A stretch of 64,000 nt of DNA from Stackebrandtia albiflava. Lineage in GTDB: Bacteria > Actinomycetota > Actinomycetes > Mycobacteriales > Micromonosporaceae. The notes under the pieces were generated by a model. The model worked only from the letters and a program-made list of their open reading frames with translations, was not told where the DNA came from and made no database searches. The stretch's first letter is position 1; each line of letters begins with the position of its first letter. Below are positions 27,252 through 35,459 of this stretch, in pieces. The DNA lies in assembly GCF_007994225.1 (NCBI RefSeq), contig NZ_VLLL01000009.1, positions 1 to 64,000 of the forward strand. The letters are read 5' to 3'. The position numbers and the translations under genes were made by a program.

Positions 27252-27629
27252 ATGGACTCCACCCCCGACGACGGTGCCCGACGCGACTACCGGGAGATGG
27301 CCCAACGGCTGCGTAAGGCGAAGGTCACCGCGACCTCCCCGCAGGGGGTCGTCAAGGTCGTCTACACCGGTTTCGGCGAGGTGGACGAGGTGACGTGCCG
27401 GCGCGGCGCGTTGCGGCTGGGCGACGACGAGCTGGGTGCCCACTTCACCGCGGCGTTCCGGGCCGCCGATCGTGCCGTCGACGCGCTGCACCAGCACGCG
27501 TACGGTGGTCTGCGACTGGGTGACGACACGGTTGCGGGGTGGCGGGAGAATCCGGAGACGGCCGCCGACACCGTGGCACGGTGTTTCGGTGAGCCGGTGT
27601 CGTCCGGCGGGCAGAGGAGATCGGCGTGA
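27252..27629 (+). CDS. YbaB/EbfC-like protein (module B, second copy)
   Basis: A 125-residue relative of the preceding gene: helix REMAQRLRKAKVTATSPQGV, strands VKVVYTGFGEVDEVTCRRGA, then helix DELGAHFTAAFRAADRAVDA. The ATG at 27252 has AGGAAGG 8 nt upstream and is preferred to the GTG at 27243, which overlaps the preceding stop without SD spacing. Its stop overlaps the GTG of the WXG-like gene, indicating coupling. Two adjacent YbaB-like proteins could form a heteromer (inference). Confidence 0.7.
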   Translation: MDSTPDDGARRDYREMAQRLRKAKVTATSPQGVVKVVYTGFGEVDEVTCRRGALRLGDDELGAHFTAAFRAADRAVDALHQHAYGGLRLGDDTVAGWRENPETAADTVARCFGEPVSSGGQRRSA

Positions 27630-28633
27630 CCCTCCAGATGGAAGCGGTGCTGGCGGAACTGCCCGACGACCTGCGCCCGGTGGCGACCCGGTTGTGGCGG
27701 CGCGCCGGGGACGTCACCGACGAGGTGACCGAGACGTTGATGTACGCGTACAAGGTGCTGGGCGAGGTTCCCGGCAGGCCGGAGTCGTTGGAGGCCGGTG
27801 CGGGGATCCTGGAGACCGGGGTCGCCGTGGAGTTGGCCGACGTGATCGCCGACCTGGAGAGCGCCCATCCCGACGTGAGCCAGTCCTGGCAGGGCGGCGG
27901 GAGCGAGGCGTTCACCCGGTACATGCCGAGGCTGACCGAGGCCGTGTCCCACCTGCATCAGGCGGTGTTGGACACCGCCGCGGCGGTGAAGGCGTTCAAC
28001 GTGTCGATGACGTTGCTGTGGGAGCGGCTGCTGCGCCGGGTCGACCGCAGCGCCGACGAGGTGACCTTCGCGGTCTCGGCGGCGGGCCCGGACAGGGTGC
28101 AGGCGGCGATCTCGGTGATCGGGATCGTGGAGGAGTTCGCCGAGTACGTCGATCAGCTCGCCGAGTCGCTGGTGGCGCTCCGCGCGGATTCACACCAGGC
28201 GGGTTCGCTCCTGGTGTCGGCGGCCGAGCCGGCCCCGGGGTTGACCGCCACGGCGAACGGTCTGCGTCTTCCCTCGCCCTCGGAGGACATGGCCGAGGAA
28301 TGGCACCCGACGCACTCACAGGTGTGGCTCGACACACGGGCGATGGCGAGCCTGACGGCGGCGCTCAGCGACTCCGCGGACTGCTGGCGGGCCGCCGCCG
28401 ACTCCGGTATGACGGCCGCGCGCGAGCACTTCACGGTGTCGGCCTTCGGTCTGGCGGGTGTCGACTTCCAGCCCCGGGTGAGGGACATGCTGGACCGTGA
28501 CGTGGAGACGTACCGCGGCGCAGACCGGCAGTTGACGGAGCTGGCGGACACGCTTCGGCAGATCGGGCGGGTCTGGGTCAGCGCCGACGACGCGGTGGCG
28601 GAGGAGCTGCGGCGGGGCCTCGACGACGCCTGA
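27626..28633 (+). CDS. WXG100-like (ESX-type) helical protein
   Basis: A 335-residue, almost wholly helical protein. The N-terminal half contains HPDVSQSWQGGGSEAFTRYM, a W-x-G turn between two long helices as in WXG100 proteins, followed by LHQAVLDTAAAVKAFN. The C-terminal half is a second helical region (ASLTAALSDSADCWRAAADS; YRGADRQLTELADTLRQIG) resembling another WXG-type hairpin without the motif. There is no Sec signal and no catalytic motif. It is coupled to the second YbaB-like gene by a GTGA overlap. A structural or secreted component of a type VII-like system is inferred. Confidence 0.7.
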   Translation: MTLQMEAVLAELPDDLRPVATRLWRRAGDVTDEVTETLMYAYKVLGEVPGRPESLEAGAGILETGVAVELADVIADLESAHPDVSQSWQGGGSEAFTRYMPRLTEAVSHLHQAVLDTAAAVKAFNVSMTLLWERLLRRVDRSADEVTFAVSAAGPDRVQAAISVIGIVEEFAEYVDQLAESLVALRADSHQAGSLLVSAAEPAPGLTATANGLRLPSPSEDMAEEWHPTHSQVWLDTRAMASLTAALSDSADCWRAAADSGMTAAREHFTVSAFGLAGVDFQPRVRDMLDRDVETYRGADRQLTELADTLRQIGRVWVSADDAVAEELRRGLDDA

Positions 28634-28675
28634 GCCGCCGTGTGGGTGCCGCAGCGGGCGTGGAACCCTATCCCG

Positions 28676-29836
28676 ATGGAACTGGCCGCGACGATTCAAC
28701 GGATTGAGCGCGCCGCCGGTGCTCTGGCGACGCAGAGCGTGGCGCGTATGGACGAGGAACTCTCCTGGTTTCGGGAGTTGCCCGCCGACCAGCGCTCGAT
28801 GGTGATGCTGGTGGCGCAGGCGGGGGTCGGTTCGTTCGTGAACTGGCTGCGCGGTGAGGGCCGGAATCCGGCGGTGAGCGACGAGGTGTTCGACGCCGCA
28901 CCGGTCGAGCTGGCCAGGTCGATCAGTCTGCAGCACACCGTGGCGCTGGTCCGGGTGATGATCGAGGTCGTCGAGGAGCAGGTGCCGCAGTTGGCGGAGC
29001 CGGGTGAGGAGGCCGAGCTGGCGACCGCCGTGATGCGGTTCTCCCGTGAGGTGGCGTTCGCTGCGGCGCGGGTGTACGCGCGGGCGGCCGAGTCGCGGGG
29101 CGCGTGGGACGCCCGGCTCCAGGCGTTGTTGGTGGACGGGCTGTTGCGCGGGGACGACGGTGACGAACTGGCCGGGCGGGCGGCCGCCCTGGGGTGGGGT
29201 GACGCCACGCCGGTGTCGGTGACGGTGGGCCGCTCCCCCGGTGGTGAGGCCGCCGCGATCCTGCACGGGATCCATCGGGCGACGCGGCGGATGGGTGTGG
29301 ACGTGTTGGCCGGGGTGCACGACGACAGGTTGATCCTGGTGTTGGGGGGCGCTCCGGAGCCGCTGGAGGTCGCCGGGCACCTGACGGGCCAGTTCGGTGA
29401 CGGACCGGTGGTGGTGGGGCCTGTGACGGCCAGCCTGTCCGAAGCGGGGGCGTCGGCGCGGGCGGCGATGTCGGGGTACCGTGCCGCCGGGGCGTGGCCG
29501 GACGCGCCCCGGCCGGTGTCGGCGGGTCAGCTCCTGGCGGAACGGGCGCTGGCCGGTGACACCGACGCGCGGCGGATACTGCGGATCGACGTGTTCGGCG
29601 CGTTGGAACGCGCCGGCGGCGCACTGTTGGCTACAGTGGACAACTTCATCGCCACCGGCGGCGTGTTGGAGGGCACGGCCAGGGCGCTGTTCGTGCACCC
29701 GAACACGATCCGGTACCGGATGCGGCGGGTGGCGGAGGTCACCGGTTTCTCGCCGTTCGACCCGCACGAGGCGTTCACCTTGCGTGTGGCGTTGGCCATA
29801 GGGCGGCTCGACCCGGCGTCCGATGTGATCCGTTAG
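28676..29836 (+). CDS. fasR: PucR-type regulator of fatty-acid synthesis (FasR)
   Basis: A 386-residue regulator directly upstream of fabD, the position of FasR in Streptomyces, where it activates the fabD-fabH-acpP-fabF operon. The N-terminal region (IERAAGALATQSVARMDEEL, LPADQRSMVMLVAQAGVGSF) and the C-terminal PucR HTH (LVATVDNFIATGGVLEGTAR-like segment, ALFVHPNTIRYRMRRVAEVT) match that family. The ATG at 28676 is chosen by alignment of the N-terminus to remembered FasR sequences; a GTG at 28640 would add 12 residues. Ligands in the family are long-chain acyl-CoAs. A strong dyad follows the gene. Confidence 0.85.
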   Translation: MELAATIQRIERAAGALATQSVARMDEELSWFRELPADQRSMVMLVAQAGVGSFVNWLRGEGRNPAVSDEVFDAAPVELARSISLQHTVALVRVMIEVVEEQVPQLAEPGEEAELATAVMRFSREVAFAAARVYARAAESRGAWDARLQALLVDGLLRGDDGDELAGRAAALGWGDATPVSVTVGRSPGGEAAAILHGIHRATRRMGVDVLAGVHDDRLILVLGGAPEPLEVAGHLTGQFGDGPVVVGPVTASLSEAGASARAAMSGYRAAGAWPDAPRPVSAGQLLAERALAGDTDARRILRIDVFGALERAGGALLATVDNFIATGGVLEGTARALFVHPNTIRYRMRRVAEVTGFSPFDPHEAFTLRVALAIGRLDPASDVIR

Positions 29837-29853
29837 GCCAGCTAGACCCGGTC

Positions 29854-29878
29854 TTTGGAGGAACCCTCCAAAATTTTT
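29854..29878 (+). promoter_or_regulatory. Dyad TTTGGAGG/CCTCCAAA before fabD: terminator of fasR and/or FasR operator
   Basis: An 8-bp perfect inverted repeat (29854-29861/29865-29872) with a 3-nt spacer, followed by ATTTTT. As RNA it looks like an intrinsic terminator for fasR; as DNA its position about 70 bp before fabD fits a FasR-type operator. Both readings are possible. Confidence 0.6.
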
Positions 29879-29939
29879 CATGAGATATCGTCAGTGGCGC
29901 TATGCGGAATTCGAGGTCACATGGGCGAGAGTCGTAGTC

Positions 29940-30863
29940 GTGCTTGCCGTTCTCTCACCCGGGCAGGGTGCCCAGAAACCCGGTTTCCTGACGCCATGGC
30001 TCGACCTGCCAGGTGCCCGCGACCGGCTCGCCGCCTGGTCGGAGCTGTGCGGGGTGGACCTCGTCCATCTCGGCACCGACGCCGATCAGGCGGAGATCAC
30101 CGACACCGCCCGTACCCAGCCGCTGTTGGTCGCCGCCGCGTTGCTGGCGGCCGAACACCTGCCCGTGGACCGGGTCGACGTCGTCGCCGGGCACTCGGTC
30201 GGTGAGCTGGCCGCCGCCGCCATGGCCGGCGTCCTGACACCGGAGGCGGCCGTGACACTCGCGGCGGTGCGGGGCCGTGAGATGGCCGCCGCGTGCGCCC
30301 TCGCCCCGACGGGGATGTCGGCGGTCCTGGGCGGCGACCCCGACGAGGTACTCGCCGCGATCGAGGCCGCCGGCGCGTATCCGGCCAACCGCAACGGTGC
30401 CGGACAGATCGTGGCGGCGGGCACCACCGAGTCACTGGAGAAACTGGCGGCGCAACCGCCCGCCAAGGCCAAACTCATCCCGCTGTCGGTCGCCGGCGCG
30501 TTCCACACGCCGTTCATGACCCCCGCCCGGGAGGCACTGTCCGCGCACGCCGCCGGACTGGACGTCGCCGACCCGGCCCGCACCTGGCTGTCCAACGCCG
30601 ACGGACAGCCGATGACCTCCGGACGCCAGGCGCTCGACCGCCTCGTCGCCCAGGTGACCGCGCCGGTGCGGTGGGACGCGTGCATGCAGACGATGGCCGA
30701 CCGCGGCGTCACCGCCGTCGTCGAGCTGCCACCGGCCGGCACCCTCGCGGGCCTGGCCAAGCGTCAACTCAAAGGCATCGAAATCCTCAAGGTCAACACG
30801 CCCGACGACCTGGCCGCTGCGGCCGACCTGATCGCGCGGGTCAACACGGGAGGCGCTTCATGA
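29940..30863 (+). CDS. fabD: Malonyl-CoA:ACP transacylase
   Basis: A 307-residue enzyme loading malonyl groups from CoA to ACP for type II fatty-acid synthesis. It begins VLAVLSPGQGAQKPGF, the oxyanion-hole QGAQ motif. The nucleophile Ser is in VVAGHSVGELAAA near residue 86, and the catalytic His is in VAGAFHTPFM. The GTG at 29940 is chosen because the family normally starts immediately before this strand; the longer frame to 29880 is not conserved. Start of the fab operon: the stop overlaps fabH in ATGA. Confidence 0.95.
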   Translation: MLAVLSPGQGAQKPGFLTPWLDLPGARDRLAAWSELCGVDLVHLGTDADQAEITDTARTQPLLVAAALLAAEHLPVDRVDVVAGHSVGELAAAAMAGVLTPEAAVTLAAVRGREMAAACALAPTGMSAVLGGDPDEVLAAIEAAGAYPANRNGAGQIVAAGTTESLEKLAAQPPAKAKLIPLSVAGAFHTPFMTPAREALSAHAAGLDVADPARTWLSNADGQPMTSGRQALDRLVAQVTAPVRWDACMQTMADRGVTAVVELPPAGTLAGLAKRQLKGIEILKVNTPDDLAAAADLIARVNTGGAS

Positions 30864-31807
30864 CCACCGGAACCCGCGTCATCGGACTGGGCCACTACCA
30901 GCCGGACAAGGTCCTCACCAACGACGACCTCGCGAAGATGGTCGACACCAACGACGAGTGGATCCAGTCCCGTGTCGGCATCCGGGAACGCCGGATCGCC
31001 GAGAAGGAGTCCGTCGCCGACATGGCGACCGCCGCCGCCGAACGCGCGCTGGCCGCCTCGGGACGCACCGCCGCCGACATCGACCTGGTCGTCGTGGCGA
31101 CCTGCAGCGCCATCGACCGGGTACCGAACATCGCGTGCCGGGTCGCCGACCGGCTGGGCATCGAGGCTCCCGGCGCCTACGACGTCAACACCGCCTGCTC
31201 GGGCTTCTCCCACGCCCTGGCGACCGCCGACCACGCCATCCGCGCCGACGCGGCCACCAGCGCCATCGTGATCGGCGTCGAGAAGCTGTCGGACTTCACC
31301 GACTGGACCGACCGCTCCACCTGCGTCCTGTTCGGCGACGGAGCCGGGGCCGCCGTCATCACCGGCGTCGCCGACGGCGAGACCCCCGAGGTGGGGCCCG
31401 TCGTGTGGGGATCGGTCCCCAAGATGAGCGACGCGGTGCGGATCGAGGCGTCGCATCCCTACATCGCGCAGGAGGGCCAGACGGTCTTCCGGTGGGCCAT
31501 CACGACGCTGGCCCCACTGGCCCGCAAGGCCGCCGAACGCGCCGGGGTGGACATGGCCGACATCACCGCGTTCGTGGCCCACCAGGCGAACCTGCGCATC
31601 ATCGAGGGCATCGCCAAGAAGCTCGACGCCCCGAACGCCATCATCGCCAGCGACGTCGTCGAGTCCGGCAACACGTCGGCCGCGTCGGTGCCGTTGGCAC
31701 TGTCGAAGCTCGCCGAGTCGGGACGGATCGCGTCCGGCGACCCGGTGCTGCTGTTCGGCTTCGGCGGCGGCCTCACCTACGCCGGTCAGGTCATCCGCTG
31801 TCCGTGA
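30860..31807 (+). CDS. fabH: Beta-ketoacyl-ACP synthase III
   Basis: A 315-residue initiating condensing enzyme joining an acyl-CoA primer to malonyl-ACP. The catalytic triad is at canonical positions: Cys about 113 in DVNTACSGFSHAL, His about 241 in FVAHQANLRII and Asn about 271 in VESGNTSAAS. GFGGGLTYAGQVIRC closes the protein. In actinomycetes FabH often prefers branched or short primers. ATGA overlap with fabD; 40 nt then separate it from acpP. Confidence 0.97.
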   Translation: MTTGTRVIGLGHYQPDKVLTNDDLAKMVDTNDEWIQSRVGIRERRIAEKESVADMATAAAERALAASGRTAADIDLVVVATCSAIDRVPNIACRVADRLGIEAPGAYDVNTACSGFSHALATADHAIRADAATSAIVIGVEKLSDFTDWTDRSTCVLFGDGAGAAVITGVADGETPEVGPVVWGSVPKMSDAVRIEASHPYIAQEGQTVFRWAITTLAPLARKAAERAGVDMADITAFVAHQANLRIIEGIAKKLDAPNAIIASDVVESGNTSAASVPLALSKLAESGRIASGDPVLLFGFGGGLTYAGQVIRCP

Positions 31808-31847
31808 CACGTCGACACCACAACACCACACATCGAAGGGAAACCGA

Positions 31848-32105
31848 ATGAGCACCGTCAAGAACACGCGCGAAGAGATCGTCGAAGGACTGAGCGAGAT
31901 CCTCGAAGAGGTCGCCGGGGTGGACCCGAAGGAGGCGACCGAGGACAAGAGCTTCACCGAGGAACTGGACGTGGACTCGCTGTCCATGGTCGAGGTCGTC
32001 GTCGCCGCCGAGGAGCGCTTCGGCGTCAAGATCCCCGACGACGACGTCCAGTCGCTGAAGACCGTCGGCGACGCCGTCTCCTACATCGAGAAGGCCCAGG
32101 GCTGA
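31848..32105 (+). CDS. acpP: Acyl carrier protein
   Basis: An 85-residue acidic four-helix carrier. The phosphopantetheine attachment Ser lies in the classical D-S-L motif of EELDVDSLSMVEVVVAAEE. Recognition helix II follows, and FGVKIPDDDVQSLKTVGDAV completes the fold. GAAGGGAAACC precedes the ATG. It carries growing acyl chains between FabD, FabH and FabF, encoded on both sides. Confidence 0.97.
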   Translation: MSTVKNTREEIVEGLSEILEEVAGVDPKEATEDKSFTEELDVDSLSMVEVVVAAEERFGVKIPDDDVQSLKTVGDAVSYIEKAQG

Positions 32106-32149
32106 CCCGCCCCGGGCGGTCCGCCGCGTCCTCCGGCGCGCCGTCGACG

Positions 32150-32171
32150 CCAGGCAGCCACCACTGCCTGG
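32150..32171 (+). other. Hairpin between acpP and fabF
   Basis: CCAGGCAG/CTGCCTGG, an 8-bp stem with a 6-nt loop in the 127-bp gap. It could attenuate or stabilise the abundant acpP message; a terminator role is uncertain because fabF follows on the same strand. Confidence 0.4.
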
Positions 32172-32232
32172 ACCGGCGGCCCCGGCACGGTCGACCGCCC
32201 GCCATTGACCGAACGACTGTCTAGGAGCACAA

Positions 32233-33447
32233 ATGACCGACGTTGTCGTGACCGGGCTCGGTGCGACCACCCCGCTTGGCGGAGACGTCCCGTCGACCTG
32301 GCGTGCCCTGCTCGACGGCGTCTCGGGGGTCGGCGCGCTGACCCAGGAGTGGGCCGCCGAACTTCCGGTGCGCATCGCCGCGCAGCTCGCGGTCGACCCC
32401 GGCGAGAAGATCCCCCGCGTACGGCAGCGGCGGCTCGACCGCAGCGAGCAGATCGCCCTCATCGCGGCCACCGAGGCGTTCGCGGACGCCGGGATGGCCG
32501 ACGCCGCCCTCGACCCCGAACGCCTCGGCGTCTGCTTCGGCAGCGGTATCGGCGGCGCCATCACCCTGCTGGAACAGGACGACATCCTCGAAGAGAAGGG
32601 GCCGCGGCGGGTGTCACCGCACACCGTGCCGATGCTCATGCCCAACGGCCCGGCCGCCTGGGTCGGGCTGGAACTGGGCGCCAAGGCCGGCGTCCACGCC
32701 CCCACCAGCGCGTGCGCGACCAGTTCCGAGGCCCTGGCCTGGGGTCTGGACATGATCAAGTCGGGTCGTGCCGACGTGGTCGTGGCCGGAGGCGCCGAGG
32801 CCGTGGTGCACCCGCTGCCGATCGCCGGTTTCGCCTCCATGAAGGCGATGTCCACCCGCAACGACGACCCCACCAGGGCGTCACGGCCGTGGGACCGCAA
32901 CCGCGACGGTTTCGTCCTCGGTGAGGGCGCCGGTGCCGTGGTACTGGAACGGGCCGACCACGCCGCCGCGCGCGGCGCCCGGGTCTACGCCCGGCTCGCC
33001 GGTGCCGGGATGACCTCCGACGCCTTCGACATCGTGCAGCCCGATCCCGACGGCGGGATCCGGGCCATGCGGATGGCGATGCGACTCGCCGACGTGGCCG
33101 CGACCGACATCGGACACGTCAACGCCCACGCCACCTCCACCCCCGTGGGCGACATGGGCGAGGTCCGGGGCATCTCCGAGGCCGTCGGCACACACCCCGT
33201 GCTCACCAGCACCAAGTCCATGACCGGACACCTGCTGGGCGCGGCCGGCGCCGTGGAGTCCATCGCGGTGATCATGGCGCTGTACGAGGGCGTCATCCCT
33301 CCCACCATCAACCTCGACGAGCCCGACGACGCGCTCAACCTCGACGTGGCGGCACACACGGCCCGCAAGGCCGAACTGACCGCCGCGATGAACAACTCGT
33401 TCGGATTCGGCGGCCACAACGTCTCGCTGGTCTTCACGAAGTCTTGA
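32233..33447 (+). CDS. fabF: Beta-ketoacyl-ACP synthase II
   Basis: A 404-residue elongating condensing enzyme. The nucleophile Cys near residue 161 lies in PTSACATSSEALAWGL. The first catalytic His is in NAHATSTPVGDMGE, and the Lys/second His region is STKSMTGHLLGAAGAVESIA. The C-terminal FGFGGHNVSLVF glycine turn is intact. The ATG at 32233 has AGGAG 6 nt upstream. It corresponds in position to kasA/kasB of mycobacteria, but only one copy is present here. Confidence 0.96.
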   Translation: MTDVVVTGLGATTPLGGDVPSTWRALLDGVSGVGALTQEWAAELPVRIAAQLAVDPGEKIPRVRQRRLDRSEQIALIAATEAFADAGMADAALDPERLGVCFGSGIGGAITLLEQDDILEEKGPRRVSPHTVPMLMPNGPAAWVGLELGAKAGVHAPTSACATSSEALAWGLDMIKSGRADVVVAGGAEAVVHPLPIAGFASMKAMSTRNDDPTRASRPWDRNRDGFVLGEGAGAVVLERADHAAARGARVYARLAGAGMTSDAFDIVQPDPDGGIRAMRMAMRLADVAATDIGHVNAHATSTPVGDMGEVRGISEAVGTHPVLTSTKSMTGHLLGAAGAVESIAVIMALYEGVIPPTINLDEPDDALNLDVAAHTARKAELTAAMNNSFGFGGHNVSLVFTKS

Positions 33448-33516
33448 CGCCGTGTGCGCACCGGTCGCCCGGTGCGCACACCACTCGCGCAACCCAGGCC
33501 CTCTAGGAGGTCTACA

Positions 33517-34944
33517 GTGTCCATCGCCACCACGCCGGCCACCCCGGTGACCGTCGACGTAAGGGATCCGCTTCCCCGGTTGACCGCGCTGTTCGACGCG
33601 GGCACCCTCCAGCTCGTCGCCCACGACGACGACTCCGGCGTGGTGACGGCGCGAGGCGACATCGGGGGGACTCCCGCGATCGCCTACTGCTCCGACGCCC
33701 GCAAGATGGGAGGGGCGATGGGCACCGACGGCTGCGCGCACATCGTCTCGGCCATCGACACCGCCGTGGCCGAACGCATCCCCGTGGTCGGGATCTGGCA
33801 CTCCGGTGGAGCCCGGCTCCCCGAGGGCGTGGTGGCACTGCACGCCGTCGGCCAGGTGTTCGCCGCGATGGTCCGCGCCTCCGGCCGCGTCCCGCAGATC
33901 TCGGTGGTGCTCGGCCCGGCCGCCGGCGGCGCCGCCTACGGACCCGCGCTGACCGACATCGTGATCATGTCCGCGACCGGGCGGATCTTCGTCACCGGCC
34001 CCGAGGTGGTCAAGAGCGTCACCGGCGAACACTCCGACATGGAGTCGCTGGGTGGGCCCGACGTGCACGGCCGCAAGTCCGGCGTCGCCCACGTCACGAC
34101 CAAGGACGACGCCACGGCGCTGGCGACCGCCCGGGACCTCACCTCGCTGCTGGGACGGCAGGGACACGTCCAACCCGCCGACGCGGTGGACGAGGGCGAC
34201 CTCGGTGAACTGCTTCCCGACCAGCCCAACCGGGCGTACAACGTGAAGCCGCTGGTGAAGCGGCTGCTGGACTCGGGTGACGACGTCGAGTCCCCGGTGG
34301 AACTGCACGCGAAGTGGGCCGCCAACATCGTGACGGTGCTGGGCCGGTTCGCGGGCCGCACGATCGGTGTCATCGCGAACAACCCGCTGCGACTGGGCGG
34401 TTGCCTCAACTCCGAGAGCGCCGAGAAGGCCGCCCGGTTCGTGCGCATGTGTGACGCGCTCGGTGTCCCGCTGGTGGTCCTGGTCGACGTGCCCGGCTAC
34501 CTGCCCGGTCTGGGACAGGAGTGGGACGGCGTGGTGCGGCGCGGCGCGAAGCTGCTGCACGCGTTCGCCGAGTCGGTGGTCCCGCGGGTCACCCTCGTCA
34601 CCCGCAAGTCGTACGGCGGGGCCTACATCGCCATGAACTCGCGGGCGCTGGGCGCCACGGCCGTCTTCGCGTGGCCCGACGCGCAGCTCGCCGTCATGGG
34701 CGCGTCCGCCGCCGTCAACGTCCTCTACCGCAAGCAGCTGGCCGCCGCTCCCGAGGAGGAGCGCGAGGCGCTGCGTCAGACGTTCATCGCCAAGCAGGAG
34801 GCCGAAGCCGGCGGCGTCGGCCTGGCCAGCGAGATCGGCGTGGTCGACGAGGTGATCGACCCCAAGCAGACCCGCCACCGGTTGGCCGTGGCCCTGGCCG
34901 CAGCTCCGGCGGCGCGCGGCGCCCACGGGAACATCCCGCTGTAG
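33517..34944 (+). CDS. Acyl-CoA carboxylase carboxyltransferase beta chain (AccD6-like)
   Basis: A 475-residue biotin-dependent carboxyltransferase that moves CO2 from carboxybiotin to acetyl- or propionyl-CoA, supplying malonyl-CoA to the preceding fab enzymes. Features are the N-terminal crotonase-like half (GMxTDGCAHIV-type segment, GIWHSGGARLPEGV, VLGPAAGGAAYGPALTDIVI) and the C-terminal half (LVVLVDVPGYLPGLGQEWDG, KSYGGAYIAMNSRALGA, VMGASAAVNVLYRKQL). There is no N-terminal zinc finger, as expected of the actinobacterial type. AGGAGG lies 6 nt before the GTG. It is last of the fab operon, as accD6 in mycobacteria. Confidence 0.93.
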   Translation: MSIATTPATPVTVDVRDPLPRLTALFDAGTLQLVAHDDDSGVVTARGDIGGTPAIAYCSDARKMGGAMGTDGCAHIVSAIDTAVAERIPVVGIWHSGGARLPEGVVALHAVGQVFAAMVRASGRVPQISVVLGPAAGGAAYGPALTDIVIMSATGRIFVTGPEVVKSVTGEHSDMESLGGPDVHGRKSGVAHVTTKDDATALATARDLTSLLGRQGHVQPADAVDEGDLGELLPDQPNRAYNVKPLVKRLLDSGDDVESPVELHAKWAANIVTVLGRFAGRTIGVIANNPLRLGGCLNSESAEKAARFVRMCDALGVPLVVLVDVPGYLPGLGQEWDGVVRRGAKLLHAFAESVVPRVTLVTRKSYGGAYIAMNSRALGATAVFAWPDAQLAVMGASAAVNVLYRKQLAAAPEEEREALRQTFIAKQEAEAGGVGLASEIGVVDEVIDPKQTRHRLAVALAAAPAARGAHGNIPL

Positions 34945-34996
34945 CCGCCACGCCGGGTGTCCACACCGGCCACGCTCGGTACACCGACGTCCAGTC

Positions 34997-35032
34997 CACA
35001 TCGGGTTCCGCCTCCGGGCGGGACCCGATGTG
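34997..35032 (+). terminator. Terminator of the fab-accD operon
   Basis: A 16-bp stem with one G-U pair (arms 34997-35012, 35017-35032; outer part CACATCGGGT/ACCCGATGTG) and a 4-nt loop, 52 nt after the accD stop. Confidence 0.8.
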
Positions 35033-35114
35033 TCGTTCCCGGGACTGCACTACCCCGTTGACCTGCTGTTCCACGACAGGTGTGAGAGACGTCGGGGAGG
35101 GGTACTACACCATC

Positions 35115-35258
35115 ATGGAATTCATACTCTGGATACTCGCGGTCATCCTGGTGATCTCCGGCATCGTCGCGATCGTTCGCGGCAGCCTGCTGTGGGGCAT
35201 CGTCCTCATCGTCGTGGGCCTGCTGGTCGGACCCGGTGGAGTCTCCGTCTTCACGTGA
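35115..35258 (+). CDS. GPGG-motif small membrane protein
   Basis: A 47-residue hydrophobic protein: MEFILWILAVILVISGIVAI, a short RGSLLWG turn, then GIVLIVVGLLVGPGGVSVF. Two transmembrane helices and the C-terminal GPGG motif match a family of tiny actinobacterial membrane proteins of unknown function. It is preceded by GGGGAGGGG and followed by a strong hairpin, so it is probably a separate transcription unit. Confidence 0.75.
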   Translation: MEFILWILAVILVISGIVAIVRGSLLWGIVLIVVGLLVGPGGVSVFT

Positions 35259-35297
35259 CCGCGCGCCCGAAACCCGATGACAGAAGAACCCGTCCCT

Positions 35298-35330
35298 CCG
35301 GCCGGGACGCCGCATCGGCGTCCCGGCCGG
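35298..35330. terminator. Terminator after the small membrane protein
   Basis: A perfect 15-bp stem (35298-35312/35316-35330, CCGGCCGGGACGCCG) with a 3-nt loop. Confidence 0.8.
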
Positions 35331-35459
35331 CTCACGTGCGCACCGGGCTCACACCGCGCCGGCTCCGGTCGGCGCGGCCACTGCGCGGCAGGACGGCGGA
35401 CGTGGGGAGACCGGCCTCTATGATGTGACCCCGTGTCCGCGTCGTCGTAGGAGCCTCCC

